A stretch of 64,000 nucleotides of DNA, from positions 28,350,001 to 28,414,000 of the forward strand of contig NC_135367.1 in assembly GCF_051622035.1 (NCBI RefSeq), in the 5' to 3' direction. Below are positions 11,490-22,984 of this stretch, one piece after another (within the stretch, counting starts at the first letter, position 1; each line of letters begins with the position of its first letter). This DNA comes from Arctopsyche grandis (Eukaryota > Arthropoda > Insecta > Trichoptera > Hydropsychidae). The notes below the pieces were generated by a model, which saw only the letters and a list, made by a program, of their open reading frames with translations, was not told where the DNA came from and made no database searches. The translations under genes were made by a program, and so were the position numbers.

Positions 11490-11955
11490 ATATTTATTAA
11501 TTTATTTAAAGTTTAGGCCATTGTAGCATTACAGTATTAGCATTACATTACATTGTAGCATTGTAGAATTCCTAATACGCCACAATGGTCAAAAATAAAA
11601 CAGAATAGTAAAGAAACAAAATAATAACTAAAGAAAGACAAGACAAAAATAAAAAATATATACACACAAACAACACATTTAACACAATCATAAAAATAAT
11701 ATAAAAGAAAAAAGGCATGTATTATAAAAGAAAAATAAATATAAACATATGTATATACACAGACAAAAATACATGTATACATAATCATAAAAAATAATAG
11801 CAATTAAAAATAGCAGATAACGTTAAAATATCAAATATAAGATATAACATACGGAATGTCTTGCACCTACAGCCAGTTCTAATAAATAAGAACTAACTAC
11901 AAATACAAAACATCTCTGTGAGGCCCAAATGGAAGAGAGTAAGTTAAAATTCCAC
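11490..11955 (-). mobile_element. non-LTR retrotransposon 3' end (LINE-C, copy 1)
   Basis: On the minus strand this aligns with 35935-36260: CTCTTCCATTTGGG, GATGTTTTGTATTT, a GGTGCAAGACAT block, a TTTTTGTCTGTGTA block and the closing hairpin around GACCATTGTGGC. In this copy the hairpin loop carries a small tandem expansion of TAGCATTACA-like sequence. It ends in a TAAATAAATTAATAAAT tail. Only 3' UTR is present; no reverse transcriptase is visible. Confidence 0.75.
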
Positions 11956-11984
11956 TCATAAATAAATAAATACATATATAAAGC

Positions 11985-12225
11985 TCATATTCAAATTATA
12001 AGATATAGTGTGTAAGAGATAAGGCGTTTAAAGAATTAAAATCTGATAACACGAAAGTGTGGCAAAATGTCAAACATATGTATTATATAAAGTTACTGAC
12101 CACTAAACGTCAAGATATCCAAAAATTTCGCAATCCGAGACGAATTTATTACAATTATTTTTCACTATCGAACTATCAGAATCGATTAAAATTTCTATCG
12201 GTGACCAAACCTCGCAAAATGGCAA
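11985..12225 (-). repeat. dispersed repeat A-like, copy 2
   Basis: This is nearly the reverse complement of 28440-28700 over about 240 bp. Shared blocks include ACTGACCACTAAACG, CCAAAAATTTCGCAATC, CAGAATCGATTAAAATTTC and TATCGGTGACCAAACC. It is related to repeat A through the GGTGAAAAATAATCGTAAT block. Confidence 0.8.
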
Positions 12226-14124
12226 AGTTTCACGAAGAATGTAGGAAATTCGCCTGAATCATTGGCGAAGTGAAACATTTCAAAGATGACTTCAAAAATA
12301 TTCCAAAATGGTTTGTCACTATTTTCTATCCCAATAAACGTTAATATTTTTTAATGAATACCCGCAAACTAAAAGCATATTTATATATTTATTGTGTTTC
12401 TATAATATAATTAACTAAAAACTTTAAAAGCTAATGTTTTTATTTTCTGTATTTATTAACCTGTATATATATTCTGACAAAATAGCACACGATAAAGTTT
12501 AATCAAAGGCCATTTGGACATATTTATTATCCTGTATATATGTTACAGTAAGAGCGTCAAGTAAGTACAGTAAGAGAATCAGTATACACTGACTAGTAAG
12601 TGTGTACACTAGCTTTGGTTTTTAGCTAAAGCTTACGACGCTAGATTCCGCAGATAATTATACAAGACAAAGTATACAATGACGCTCAAGTTCATGCATT
12701 TGCTGCTGTGCCCTAGTAAATCTGCTAACCGAATGAAATTTGAGTGGTTTGACCAAAGTTTGACGTTGCTCTTCCAATGAATCTTATGCTCAAGAATATA
12801 ACTGGGTGTGTTCAAATAACTAATTTATTTTTGAATTGATACGAAATAGACAATAATTAACTAGGTTAAATCCACTGAAGAAGTTTTACAATTGCGTACA
12901 TCCGAATTACATACGATTTTAGGTTAGGTTAGGTTAGTTTAAGTTAGCTTACGTTTTATTTTGTTCATTAATAATATGTTCTTCGATATAATGTCGCATT
13001 CTTTTAGTTTTTAGTTTAATGGAATTGATACACGAATTAAAATATTAATGAATGTGTGTGTCTTATCGGATGTGTGGATGTGTGGACGCTCCCGCACATG
13101 CTTAGGCACATCTGACGCTGACGTCACCCATTCCAACTCAGGCGCTCAATATCAGGAGCACTTATTAGACGCTCAGGTCTCCACTTCCCTACTACCCCGC
13201 GTCTCCTTGATACGGTCGGTTGTCACGCCACATCCCTATGCATTACGTATATGTACTTCTGGAATTCTAAAATTTGTTTTTATGAAATCTCCATACTTGT
13301 CCACGCACTCGCATATACACATATACATCCATAGATACATCCTGTCCGTTTTTATATGTATTATATTTACTGTTTTCGGAAATATCGCTGATAAAACGAC
13401 TTGAACAAACATATAACCTTTATATATGTATAATACGTAACTTGTTCAGAATTTTATTTACCAATAGCAAACACACCACACTCCTTGTCCTTTGTGTCCC
13501 GTCCGGAAGACCTCACTTAAACTTTATTTCTATTTCCCATGTCGGAAGACTAACGTTTCATTATCTTTTTCTTGAGACGCCCTCCCTGTTACACAATGAT
13601 TGTTAGAATTATCCGGAGTTAGTTAAACGTATTATTATCCATTGAAACGTTTTTAGTACACACTATATCTGTGCAAATGACTATTAGGGGAGGACGGGCA
13701 ACAGTTTTCGTATCAAACAAAAGCAAATTTAATCCGCACTCGTCGAACAACGACAATTGGCAACGACTTTTGCATTGGTTTAATTAAACGGATTATTTTG
13801 ACAAATTCAAATATCTCACACATCTAAAATAAATATCGCATCAAGAACAATGGCTGGTTTGGTTGGCTTTATCGGATTTCACATCGTGCGGCATTTCATA
13901 TGCGAAATCCTCAGAGATACGTTTCATATAAATTACAAAGATATATCAAAGAGGACCCGTTCTAAAATATAATCGGTGAAACGTATTACGCGTTGTCATG
14001 TTCCAATGAAAGATTTATTTATTTCTTAAAACTATGTACTTGGTTAACTTACCAAGATTTATTTATTATTATTAAAATGTTACATTTATCTTATATTGTA
14101 GATATATTCGAAAAACGACAGATT
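12226..14124. other. no recognised gene; short telomere-like tract
   Basis: Apart from the TTAGG tract at 12919-12937, nothing is assignable. A frame at 13048-13404 is open for 118 codons but resembles no family. Confidence 0.45.
12919..12937 (+). repeat. interstitial TTAGG repeats
   Basis: There are three perfect TTAGG units and a partial fourth, then decayed TTAAGTTAG-like units. TTAGG is the usual insect telomere unit. Its short length shows an interstitial tract, not a telomere. Confidence 0.8.
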
Positions 14125-14296
14125 ATTTATTTTTACATATATACCAGGAAAGCTTGACAGGTAACCCCAATGCGCCTTCCTGGCCAATTACAAACATTGC
14201 AGCATTTTTTTTATTAGACAAGTCGCTGAATTACGAGACTCTGAAAAACTCGCAAATTAACGAGACATCTATGAATTGTGCATACATTTTATTGTA
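14125..14296 (-). mobile_element. SINE family 1, 3' part only
   Basis: The 3' hairpin (14144-14183) and adjoining body up to about 14296 match the SINE at 5155-5603 closely. The head is missing because sequence of a non-LTR element takes over. It is either a 5'-truncated insertion or a SINE cut by the neighbouring LINE. Confidence 0.8.
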
Positions 14297-14841
14297 CATT
14301 AAGCAACTCTTTCGATTCTAACTACTTCCAAGATCCAAGTATAATGGTGTTACTTTATTGTTCGCTTGTCTGGAGCATATTGGAGTTTGGGTCTGTAATT
14401 TGGCATCCCACTGAAATTAAATTCTCTCTCTTGATAGAAATAGTTAAAAAAAAAATTCTTAGATGCCTTTATATGAAGAAATATAGATATTACACCTATT
14501 TATTTCCCTCTGCCTTTTTACAAGGTATGCTAGGCTTTGACTCACTATCTTTGAGAAGAATTATTGCCATTTCCAAATATTTCTTTGGAGTATTAAAGGA
14601 AAGAATCGACAACCCTTCGATTTTATTGGAATTTAAATTTTCGGCGCCTGAATGCGGTGGAGCTTTGCGTCATCATTTACTTTTCCAACCTATTCCTGCG
14701 AAAACGTCTGCTTTCAATAACTCGTCTCTTGTAAAGGCTATCCGGTTCCTTAATTTGATTGATGGGCATTAGGACCTGTTCAATTTTCATGCTGATGAGC
14801 TGGTTAGTTTCTTGAGACATAACACGAGACTATTTGAATGA
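14297..14841 (+). pseudogene. non-LTR retrotransposon C-terminus (LINE-A)
   Basis: The frame encodes the region that follows the reverse transcriptase palm in CR1/L2/Jockey-type elements: a LLYCSLVWSILEFGSVIW-type block, then KKKILRCLY, YTYLFP, LRRIIAISKYFF and a final AIRFLNLIDGH. An in-frame TAG at 14770-14772 interrupts it. The same frame then stays open for another 22 codons (ELVSFLRHN) to TGA at 14839, so the TAG is probably a point mutation. All catalytic reverse transcriptase motifs lie upstream and are absent, so the copy is 5'-truncated and dead. It starts directly against the SINE piece at 14125-14296. The clade assignment is loose. Confidence 0.75.
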
Positions 14842-14990
14842 GATGAGTGATTGAAATTTTTATTGTTTTCATTTTGTTATTTTCTTTCTTTTGTTTTGTA
14901 AAACTGGTGTGACACTTTGGGGCAACATGTTAGGTCACACTGGTCATTTTATTGTTATTATTATTATAAATAATAAATTAAATAAATAAA
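14842..14990 (+). mobile_element. LINE-A 3' UTR with terminal hairpin
   Basis: CTGGTGTGAC (14904-14913) pairs with GTCACACTGG (14934-14943) around a loop containing CACTTTGGGGCAACATGT. The sequence then runs to a TAAATAAATAAA tail. The loop resembles those of the SINE family and of LINE-B. Confidence 0.75.
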
Positions 14991-17900
14991 TTAGCGAAAT
15001 GTTAAATTAGCGTTTATTTGAAATGTTTGATGTGTCGCTGCAGAAGAAGTTAGATAGATGCCAATTACGAAACCATAACAGCAAACGTCAACGCGCTAAA
15101 TAATGTTTCAGTATGTATTTATATCAGAACGGAGAACGGGCCAAATATGGGTCGCGACCTCTGCGAGAGAGAAAAGTCCATTATGTCGGATGATACCCGA
15201 ACGAAACAAACACGGAGAGAAGGAGAGGCGAAACGAGGATATTTCATAATAAATATTTATTATTTCTGGGATACGTACGGGGCGGCGCATTTGTGTGAGT
15301 AGGTACGTATGACGATGCCAAATCTTAAGCCAAAATCTTTTGGTACCCAACCGAGCGGAAAGAGAAGCTGCCGGATCTCCTACGCCCCCTTCGAGTTATC
15401 TCTGTCGACTTCAAAGCGATACAATGTTGATTTAAAAAGTTTAGAACGCGCCAAACTCGATTCCTCCTCCTTTATCGTTCGCGAGTTTTATTGTGCGAGT
15501 TTAAATTTAAATTATATGAAAAATAATTGCGTTTAAAACGCGACATGCGATGCTCTTGTCCGACATCGTAAAAAACTTTTAAATGGCGACAATGAATAGT
15601 GCGTCTCGTTCGCACTCGCACGATCTATGCTGTATGTCTATCTCCCTCACACGAACAAGCTTCGGAACATTTAAATTGCGAATTTATTAAATTTACATAA
15701 ATCACATATGAAAGCGTACACATTCATATGTATATAAAAGGTTTTTTCAATAAATTTTTACATTCGAAAAAATCTCAATATAAAAAAAACGCGATAAAAG
15801 AATATGAAAATAGAATTAAATATTAAAAAAAAAAGAAATTAAGCAAATTAATCCCTCTACTCGACACAAAAAAATAAATAAATTCGGGAATAAATTATAC
15901 TCCCGTCAAGGGATAATTAAATTTCGGAACTCGAACGTCACATTTATACAGTTGAAGTTAAAAGCCTTTCGGGACACGTTTCAATATAATTAAATTATTC
16001 AAAAGCTTATTTTACACGCGTTCCGCTCAAATATTAATGAGGGTTTTATTTATTAATTGAAAAAATAATTCGACCAATTGAATTAAATACTCATTTGCGA
16101 GATGTCAAATAAAAAAATGGCATTATTTTCGATTTTAAATATTTTTTCGAAACCTTTTCCTATAAATTGCCTTATTTGGAGTATAGAAATGTTCTTAATT
16201 AAACTTTAGTTACATCAAAACACATTTTTCATTTTTCACATCTAACTTCCACCCTGTTTCAAAGCTGAAGTCATTAATTTTTCAATTTTCAAACTTCTAT
16301 TTATTAATCTTGAGCGACGAATAAATTTTTATACGATTTTTTTTACAAGCTTTTAATTAAACATCTTTAAATAAGTTTCACATGTTTCTTTCTAAAATAC
16401 ATACATACACATACAAAGCATAATTCAAGTTTTCAAATATTTCTTTGAACTAGAATTATTGTAATTTAATCTCTGATAAATAAAATGCTAACCAAATCAT
16501 ATTCTAGTGTATTTTTTTTCTGTCCTTAACAAAGACAAAAATTTTTCAACCTCATTCTTGTATTATTTTTAGATCATTTGATATAATTGTACCAAATTAA
16601 GACTTAGCGAAACAAAGTAGTACGGAATTATTAAAGAACATTAATAATGACAAACATTTATGTAGTCTCATTTTGACCCATCAAAATAGCCCGAAAAAAC
16701 AACTTTAGAAATGGGGCTATTTAATGTGCAATCTATTTCGTCTCCGTCTATTTATCGGGTAATTCATTTTCATACGTGTTTTTATATAAATTTAATATAC
16801 ATATTCATTCAACCGAGCCATTTACAAAACTGTGTAAAGATACTAACCGGTAATGTATGTATAATGTATTTCAATATGGAACGGCAAACACTTATGCATA
16901 TTTCATCCTTTACGTTTCGATTGGGTTTTTCATATTCGAAATGCAAATCAAACACACCGCCCATTCGGGAAACGGTTTTCTGATGAACTTTCCCGTGCAA
17001 GGCTCGCAGTTACGAACAAATTGAAAGCAAAACCCAGAAACAGTAACCCTTATCTGAAATAGAATCGATTCAATGGACTACCCCACAACCACATTTGTTC
17101 TGCCCCTTGTTCTGCAGTACAATTGTGCAACCTGCATTCACATTCACGTGTATCTATAGATATGTATGTGTGCAGGTAGAATCGAAAAATCGCCCCGAGA
17201 GCCAAAGCGGATTCATTTTTATAAAAATGTACACCCGTTTCGTTATTATTGGGGATATTGGTACATGAGCCTGTGAGCTCAGTGGATTCTCGTTTGTACG
17301 TATTGTGCAGTGTATTGTATAATATAATATGAGGTTTGGGATATTTTATGGCGGTTTCGTGTCGTTTTCGGCTAATGGAAGATTGTATCAGCCGCAGTGA
17401 CTTGACACTTCTTACCGTCAGACTTGACGGAAAGCTTTTGAAAGCTCGACATTGTCGTTAGGTGTTAGTTCTGAATGGAAATTAACCAGTGTCTTGTTAA
17501 TAACTGACTTATGATTTTTCAACATTTTCTAAATAGAATTTTTGATTTCGATTCATATATTGGATGTATCTCAGGTTTCACTTACCTTCGTGATTACGTG
17601 GTAGTCGCAGTTACATTCTACAAAATTTATTTAACTTCACAAACTTCACTGCTATGCACGAAGCTAAAAATAATTAAAAAGTTGTTTCAGCTTCTACCAT
17701 CTAATTACAATTTGCTGCAATCGTCTGCACCATTGCTGAAAACAATTAAAGCAAAGATGTAGCTAAAAATAGTACGTTGTGTTCTAATTAATGGATACAT
17801 TACATAATTCAGTTCCTTCTTAAAGTATAACAAGCTAAGAAGAGGTTAGTAAAAATATAAAATAGTTAATATTATATATTATTTATCAACAAAGATTTTT

Positions 17901-20384
17901 TTTAGATAGTATCGTTCTTATAGTTACAATTTGGATTTTATTTTTGAATATTGCAAATATTGATTATACGCAATGATATGATGCTGATGAGATCTGTTAA
18001 AAAAAAAACGAGGCCAAATATCCTCGAGTTAAAAACAAAGCTCGTTCTTTACAAAATAATATTTAAATTGAGGATATTTTAAAAATATGAAAATTCTATT
18101 TAAAAGCATGTACGGTGCAACTGAATTTTGAATAAAAAAACTATTTTTCTCAGCTCCTTTTAAGATATTTTCCAGAAGAATAGTCAATTTGGACTCTTCC
18201 TTTTCATGGATTGGTAGCAAATGACCACATGTGGGTATTTGTGGTCACTGTTGTAAATCAAATCGAAATTTTTATAGTTTACCGTTGCAGCTTCCAATTG
18301 TGTTTTTTTTTTTTACCTTTCGCCTCTATTTGACCATTACATTTACAATCCTCACACCTTTGAACGTTTCATTCAATTTTATACCCCTTTTCCTTTCTTC
18401 TATTACTGTCTGAACAAAGAAGCTTCAATTTGGATCACCAACTACCTCAATTAGGTCCATTTATGCGTAACAAAGCCTTCAATAACAAACAAAGCAAACT
18501 CAGTAATTGAAAATCTCATATCGAAAGATATATTTTTGTAAATTTAACATTTGGAATTATTTTTTCATTCCGTCGTTGCAAAATCCTCATTCATAGTAGA
18601 AGAAAAATACAAAAAAAAATACTTTCACATCAAAATATTATTTCACTAGATAGAATTTCCAGCTCGACATTATCGTCTCTCGGGGGAAACGTAGCAAACG
18701 ATCTTCTTCTTCTTCCCGCCGATTTAAAATAAGAGTTTTTTCCGAAGAAAGTCCGCCTCGGGGAAAATCCGACGACGTTAATCGGCGCTTTCCCACCCCC
18801 TGCGCTCCTTGCCCCTCATCTTCTTCGAAAAATTTTCCCGTGTAAACAATTTCGCCCGCGAGCGCAATCACGAAATCAATCAATCCCATTGAAAAGCCCC
18901 GACCGTCCCGGGAGCGGAAAATGGACCGGGATTTTCGTGGACCGAGGACACGGTTATAATAAAGTGTAACAAACACTGGCAAACAATTCCCCCCACCTCC
19001 CACATACCTACCTTCTAGCATTCACGCACACTCTTTCTATTCGAGAGCAACGTTACAGTAGGAAATTTTAAGAGAAACAGGCGCGTATTCAAAAATTGCG
19101 AGGATACTGTAGATACCTCCCCTCACACCTTTTGTTTCATTTGTGATTAAAAATAAATTTATGAACTCTTAAAAAAATAAAAAATAAACAGCAGGGTATT
19201 TTTTCGTCAACAAAAAATATATATTTTTAAAATTTAGCTTTATACAATATATTTTTCATCATACCATCTGAAGATTGTAATTTACCGCCAAATTTCATAA
19301 GCCGGTAATGGGTAAATGATTTTTCATACTACCGGTATGCCGGTATTTACCGTTAAATTAAAATAAATTTTGGATTGGATAACCATTTGTAGTTACTTTT
19401 CCTAAAAACGTTAACCTACATAGATTGAATGGTTAATAATTAAAAATAAATGTCAGTTGAATAATGTCATATAAATGTATTAACTCTTATTTATAAATAA
19501 ATTTTAATTTTTAAAGTTAAACCAACCGTTTTATTTATTTAAAGCTTGAATCATTTGAAAATTTTCATTATAATTGAAACAATTGTCTGATCGTATTTAT
19601 TACGTTTTGGTTATTCTGTGCTGCGAGTGAATTTATCAATTTGAAATTCCCACATTTAATACTGAAAATAAACAAATAACCTAATCCACAATACGCGATT
19701 TGTATCGATTTGAATGTAATGTTATACAATAATATGCCTGTACATACATATATACTTAATTCGCGATAAAATAGTTTGCCGTTTTCAATATTGATTTTTA
19801 AATCCCTAGTACCAACATAGTACTGTTTTATTTAGGCCCTTTGCTATTTCGACAGATTACACTCATATGTAAAACTTTTGAGCTGCGGTTTTATAAAAAG
19901 TTTTCTTTTTTTGTGCGCCAGATCTATACTAAGGTATTATTTTTTAAATTCCTAATAAACAGGAAGCAACCATTAAAAATTATTACAAGTCTATGTATAC
20001 ACATGTACATATATATATATAAAGAACCTAAAGAATGTGTACGATTTATAAACCTGACAAATAGCCTGAAAAAAAAACATTACTTGCGTATACAATTTCA
20101 TACTGTTATATGTATGTATGCGCTAGATTTAATGAACTTTTGCACCAATAAATTATAAATAAGAGCTATTTTATTGGGTTTAAATACGTTCTATATTGTC
20201 AAGTAGACGATTTGATAGCACAATACATTTGATAGCACAATTTTATTTAACGTATATGCTTCTGAAATACCGAACCTTAAACATTTCAGCTTAATACGAT
20301 TTCAAATAATTCAATTTGATAATAAAGAAAGAGTCTCATATTTTTAATGTTTAGTCATTAACATACATACATACATACATATCA
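14991..20384. other. 5.4 kb without recognised gene or element
   Basis: Mostly unique AT-rich sequence. Positions 15100-15480 and 18638-19021 are richer in GC; the latter holds a 127-codon minus-strand frame with no recognisable domain. A CCGGTA-rich palindromic patch lies at 19310-19360. A doubled TTTGATAGCACAAT occurs near 20212-20245. Confidence 0.45.
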
Positions 20385-20818
20385 TTATTTTTATTTTATT
20401 TTATTTAAAAAAATCAATACAACAGAGACTTGACAGGTAGCCCCAAAGCATCACTATGGTTTTAATACAAAATATAAATATACATAAAACAAGAAAAAGA
20501 AAAATACTAAAAAAAATTAAAAGAAATATGTATATATTATAGTGAAAAACAAATAAATAAAAAATAATTATTATATCGTGCTATGAAGGATGTGTTCGAC
20601 CAACTTGGCATTGGAATTGGCATTGAAGAGATCCAAGGAATTTGCCAGTAAGTTGAGGAGTTGAACAGCTCTCAAGAGGGGGGGGAGTTCATGAGCACGT
20701 TTTTTTTAGCCCTGATTGGCAACAAGATATCATGCTTTCTCAAAACCCTATGATTTTTCGGGGCCAAAAATTTAAGTTTCTCCAGGACAACGGGATTGTG
20801 AATCTCTCCTCTTAATAG
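20385..20818 (-). pseudogene. non-LTR retrotransposon C-terminus and 3' end (LINE-D)
   Basis: A minus-strand frame open from 20818 down to TAG at 20581 encodes about 78 residues without a Met. It contains LKFLAPKNHRVLRKH, LLPIRAKKN and LTGKFLGSL. This pattern is equivalent to the C-terminus of LINE-A (FKFSAPECGGALRHH, LLFQPIPAKT). Further downstream on that strand, CTTTGGGGCTACCTGTCAAG at about 20430-20450 matches the conserved loop of the 3' hairpins, though the flanking stem is decayed. An A-rich ATAAAATAAAATAAA tail closes it. It is 5'-truncated. Confidence 0.7.
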
Positions 20819-21005
20819 TTTTATTACAAATTAATTACTACTCAATAATTTTATTTTTAATTAATTTCATATTACAGACTCCTCAGATCATTTCAAAATC
20901 AAAATATAACAATATATGAATAGTAAGCATTATACGATACGAACGCTCCGCTACAAATCGCTGCAAAACACGTGTCTGCATGCTCTTTTCGATTTCGGTA
21001 TTTTT

Positions 21006-21023
21006 CATCATCATCATCATCAT
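21006..21023 (-). repeat. (ATG)n 3' tail of the RTE element
   Basis: Six ATG units on the minus strand directly follow the reverse transcriptase frame. Short microsatellite tails instead of poly(A) are typical of RTE-clade elements. Confidence 0.85.
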
Positions 21024-22969
21024 TTACAGCCATTCGCCATCCACTGCTGGATGAAGGCCTCTCCAACACGCTTCCACTCGTCTCTGTTTTGCGCAACACT
21101 CATCCATCTCATTCCGCACATTTTCCTAATTTCGTTCACCCATCTTCCTTGCGGTCTTCCTTTTACTCTTTTGCCTTCTCTCGGGTACCATTCAAGCACT
21201 TCTTTTGTCCACCTTTCGTCCATCCTCCTAGCTACGTGACCCGCCCATTGCCATTTCAATCTCTTCACTCTATCCACTATGTCCACTACCCTTGTCATAT
21301 TTCTCACCCACGTGTTCCGCTTCCTGTCTTTCCTCGTTATGCCAAGCATACAGCGTTCCATACTTCTTTGAGTGCATTGGATTTTATTTTGCATCTTGGC
21401 GTTCAGTGTCCAAGTTTCACATCCATACGTAAACACTGGCAAAACGCATTGATCAAAGATCCTTTTCTTCAGGCAGAGTGGCATTTTTGATTTAAAAACA
21501 GCATTCATCCGTCCAAATGCACTCCACCCTAATTTCATACGTCTCTTTATCTCTTCATTTTTACTACCAGACATGTCAATTATTTGACCTAAATATAAAT
21601 AATTATTTACTACTTCTACTGGTTTATCATCTAAGGGGATGCTATCAGGCATGCAATAACTATTGAACATTAGTTTAGTCTTATCTACGTTAATTTTTAA
21701 TCCTACTTTTCTACTTTCCCTGTCCAGCTGTGTTAGTCTGATAAGTAGGTCAGCTGAATCACGAGCTACTAAAACTATATCGTCTGCGAACCGAAGGTGA
21801 CTCAAAAAGCGACCATTGATGCTTACTCCGGCTGTATCCCAATCCAATTTCCTGAAAACTCCCTCAAGCACCGCATTGAATAACTTGGGCGAGATTGTAT
21901 CTCCTTGTCTTACTCCTTTTCCTATGCTAAATCTATCTGTACCTGAAAAAATTTTAACCGAAGCTGTGGCATTCTTATATATTGCAGCTAACAGTCCCAC
22001 ATAGGGTTCCGGCACTCCCTGTGTTTTTAGAGCGTTAAGTACTGCATTATGACTAACTGTATCGAAGGCTTTCTCATAATCGACGAAACCTAGGCACAAT
22101 GGCCGTTGATATTCGTTGGCGCGCTCGATTAGTTCGCCAACTACTTGGAGGTGGTCCATTGTGCTGAAATTTGCCCTAAACCCTGCCTGCTCTATAGGTT
22201 GGTTCTCGTCGAGGATATTTTTCAGCCTTTCTGTAATAACCTTCGTGAAGAGCTTGTAGACCGCTGAAAGTAGACTAATGGGTCGGTAGTTCTTGATATC
22301 GCTTTTGTCGCCTTTTTTGTGTATTAAAATGATAGTTGCGTTATTCCATCCTTCTGGTATAGCTTGGTTCTGGATGCATTTGCTGAAAAGCCTAGCTAAG
22401 ATATTAATTAGGGGGGGGCCGCCACATTTTAGTAAGTCAATGGGAATATTATCTTCCCCTGGGGTTTTACCGTTCTTTGCAGTTTTTAGCGCGGCCTCTA
22501 CTTCGCTAGGCAATACTGCAGGAACCCTTTGGCCGTGTGTCGATTCCAGAGCGGGGAATTGGCCGTTGTCGTTCTCGTATAGTTTTGCATAGAACGTGTA
22601 AACTCTGTCTATGATTTCTTCTCTATTCCTAATTATTACTCCGCTCTCTGATCTGATTGCGATCATTTGGTTTTTGCCTAAGAAAAGATCCTGTTTGCAC
22701 TTTTTCAGGCTACGGTTATTCTTAATGGTATTTTCTATTAGCTTGCTGTTAAAATCCCTGACATCCCTGACTATTCTCTTTTTAATTTCCTTATTTACTA
22801 GATTGTATTCTTGCTTATTATTATCCCTATCTAAATTCCTTTTATGCTTAATTAGGTTTTTTGTTTCCGCTGAAATTTTGCTTAATTTAATCTGTTTCCT
22901 GAATCCACCTAATTTCTTACCTGTTGAGGTTAGAACCGAACTAATTACAGTGTTCAATTCCTCGATGTC
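21020..22969 (-). CDS. RTE-type retrotransposon reverse transcriptase (5'-truncated)
   Basis: About 650 codons stay open from 22969 to the TGA at 21020-21022. Reverse transcriptase blocks are in order (residue numbers from TTG at 22957): NYRPISLLSAVYKLFTKVI near 215, motif A FVDYEKAFDTV near 300, motif B RQGDTISPKLFN near 360, motif C FADD near 400, motif [14 protein letters not shown] near 430. They end with the C-terminal WAGHVARRMDERW and KGRPQGRW blocks typical of RTE. The apurinic endonuclease that should precede the RT is missing: a stop (TAA, 22970-22972) and foreign sequence lie just upstream, so the copy is 5'-truncated. There is no Met start in the retained part. No frameshift or internal stop appears in the retained part, so it is a fairly young insertion. 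The stop codon lies inside the ATG tail. Two relatives are at 37364 and 46895. Confidence 0.93.
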   Translation of the reverse strand, partial: DIEELNTVISSVLTSTGKKLGGFRKQIKLSKISAETKNLIKHKRNLDRDNNKQEYNLVNKEIKKRIVRDVRDFNSKLIENTIKNNRSLKKCKQDLFLGKNQMIAIRSESGVIIRNREEIIDRVYTFYAKLYENDNGQFPALESTHGQRVPAVLPSEVEAALKTAKNGKTPGEDNIPIDLLKCGGPPLINILARLFSKCIQNQAIPEGWNNATIILIHKKGDKSDIKNYRPISLLSAVYKLFTKVITERLKNILDENQPIEQAGFRANFSTMDHLQVVGELIERANEYQRPLCLGFVDYEKAFDTVSHNAVLNALKTQGVPEPYVGLLAAIYKNATASVKIFSGTDRFSIGKGVRQGDTISPKLFNAVLEGVFRKLDWDTAGVSINGRFLSHLRFADDIVLVARDSADLLIRLTQLDRESRKVGLKINVDKTKLMFNSYCMPDSIPLDDKPVEVVNNYLYLGQIIDMSGSKNEEIKRRMKLGWSAFGRMNAVFKSKMPLCLKKRIFDQCVLPVFTYGCETWTLNAKMQNKIQCTQRSMERCMLGITRKDRKRNTWVRNMTRVVDIVDRVKRLKWQWAGHVARRMDERWTKEVLEWYPREGKRVKGRPQGRWVNEIRKMCGMRWMSVAQNRDEWKRVGEAFIQQWMANGCK

Positions 22970-22984
22970 TTACAAAAGCTATAT

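Noticed and set aside
12919..12937. A chromosome end or telomere
   Set aside because: Only three to four TTAGG units, flanked by ordinary sequence on both sides.
18638..19021. A 127-codon minus-strand frame in GC-rich DNA
   Set aside because: No domain, no splice or promoter context; lower stop density in GC-rich DNA explains it.
20972..21490. Plus-strand frames of about 107-172 codons
   Set aside because: They are antisense shadows of the RTE reverse transcriptase frame on the minus strand.
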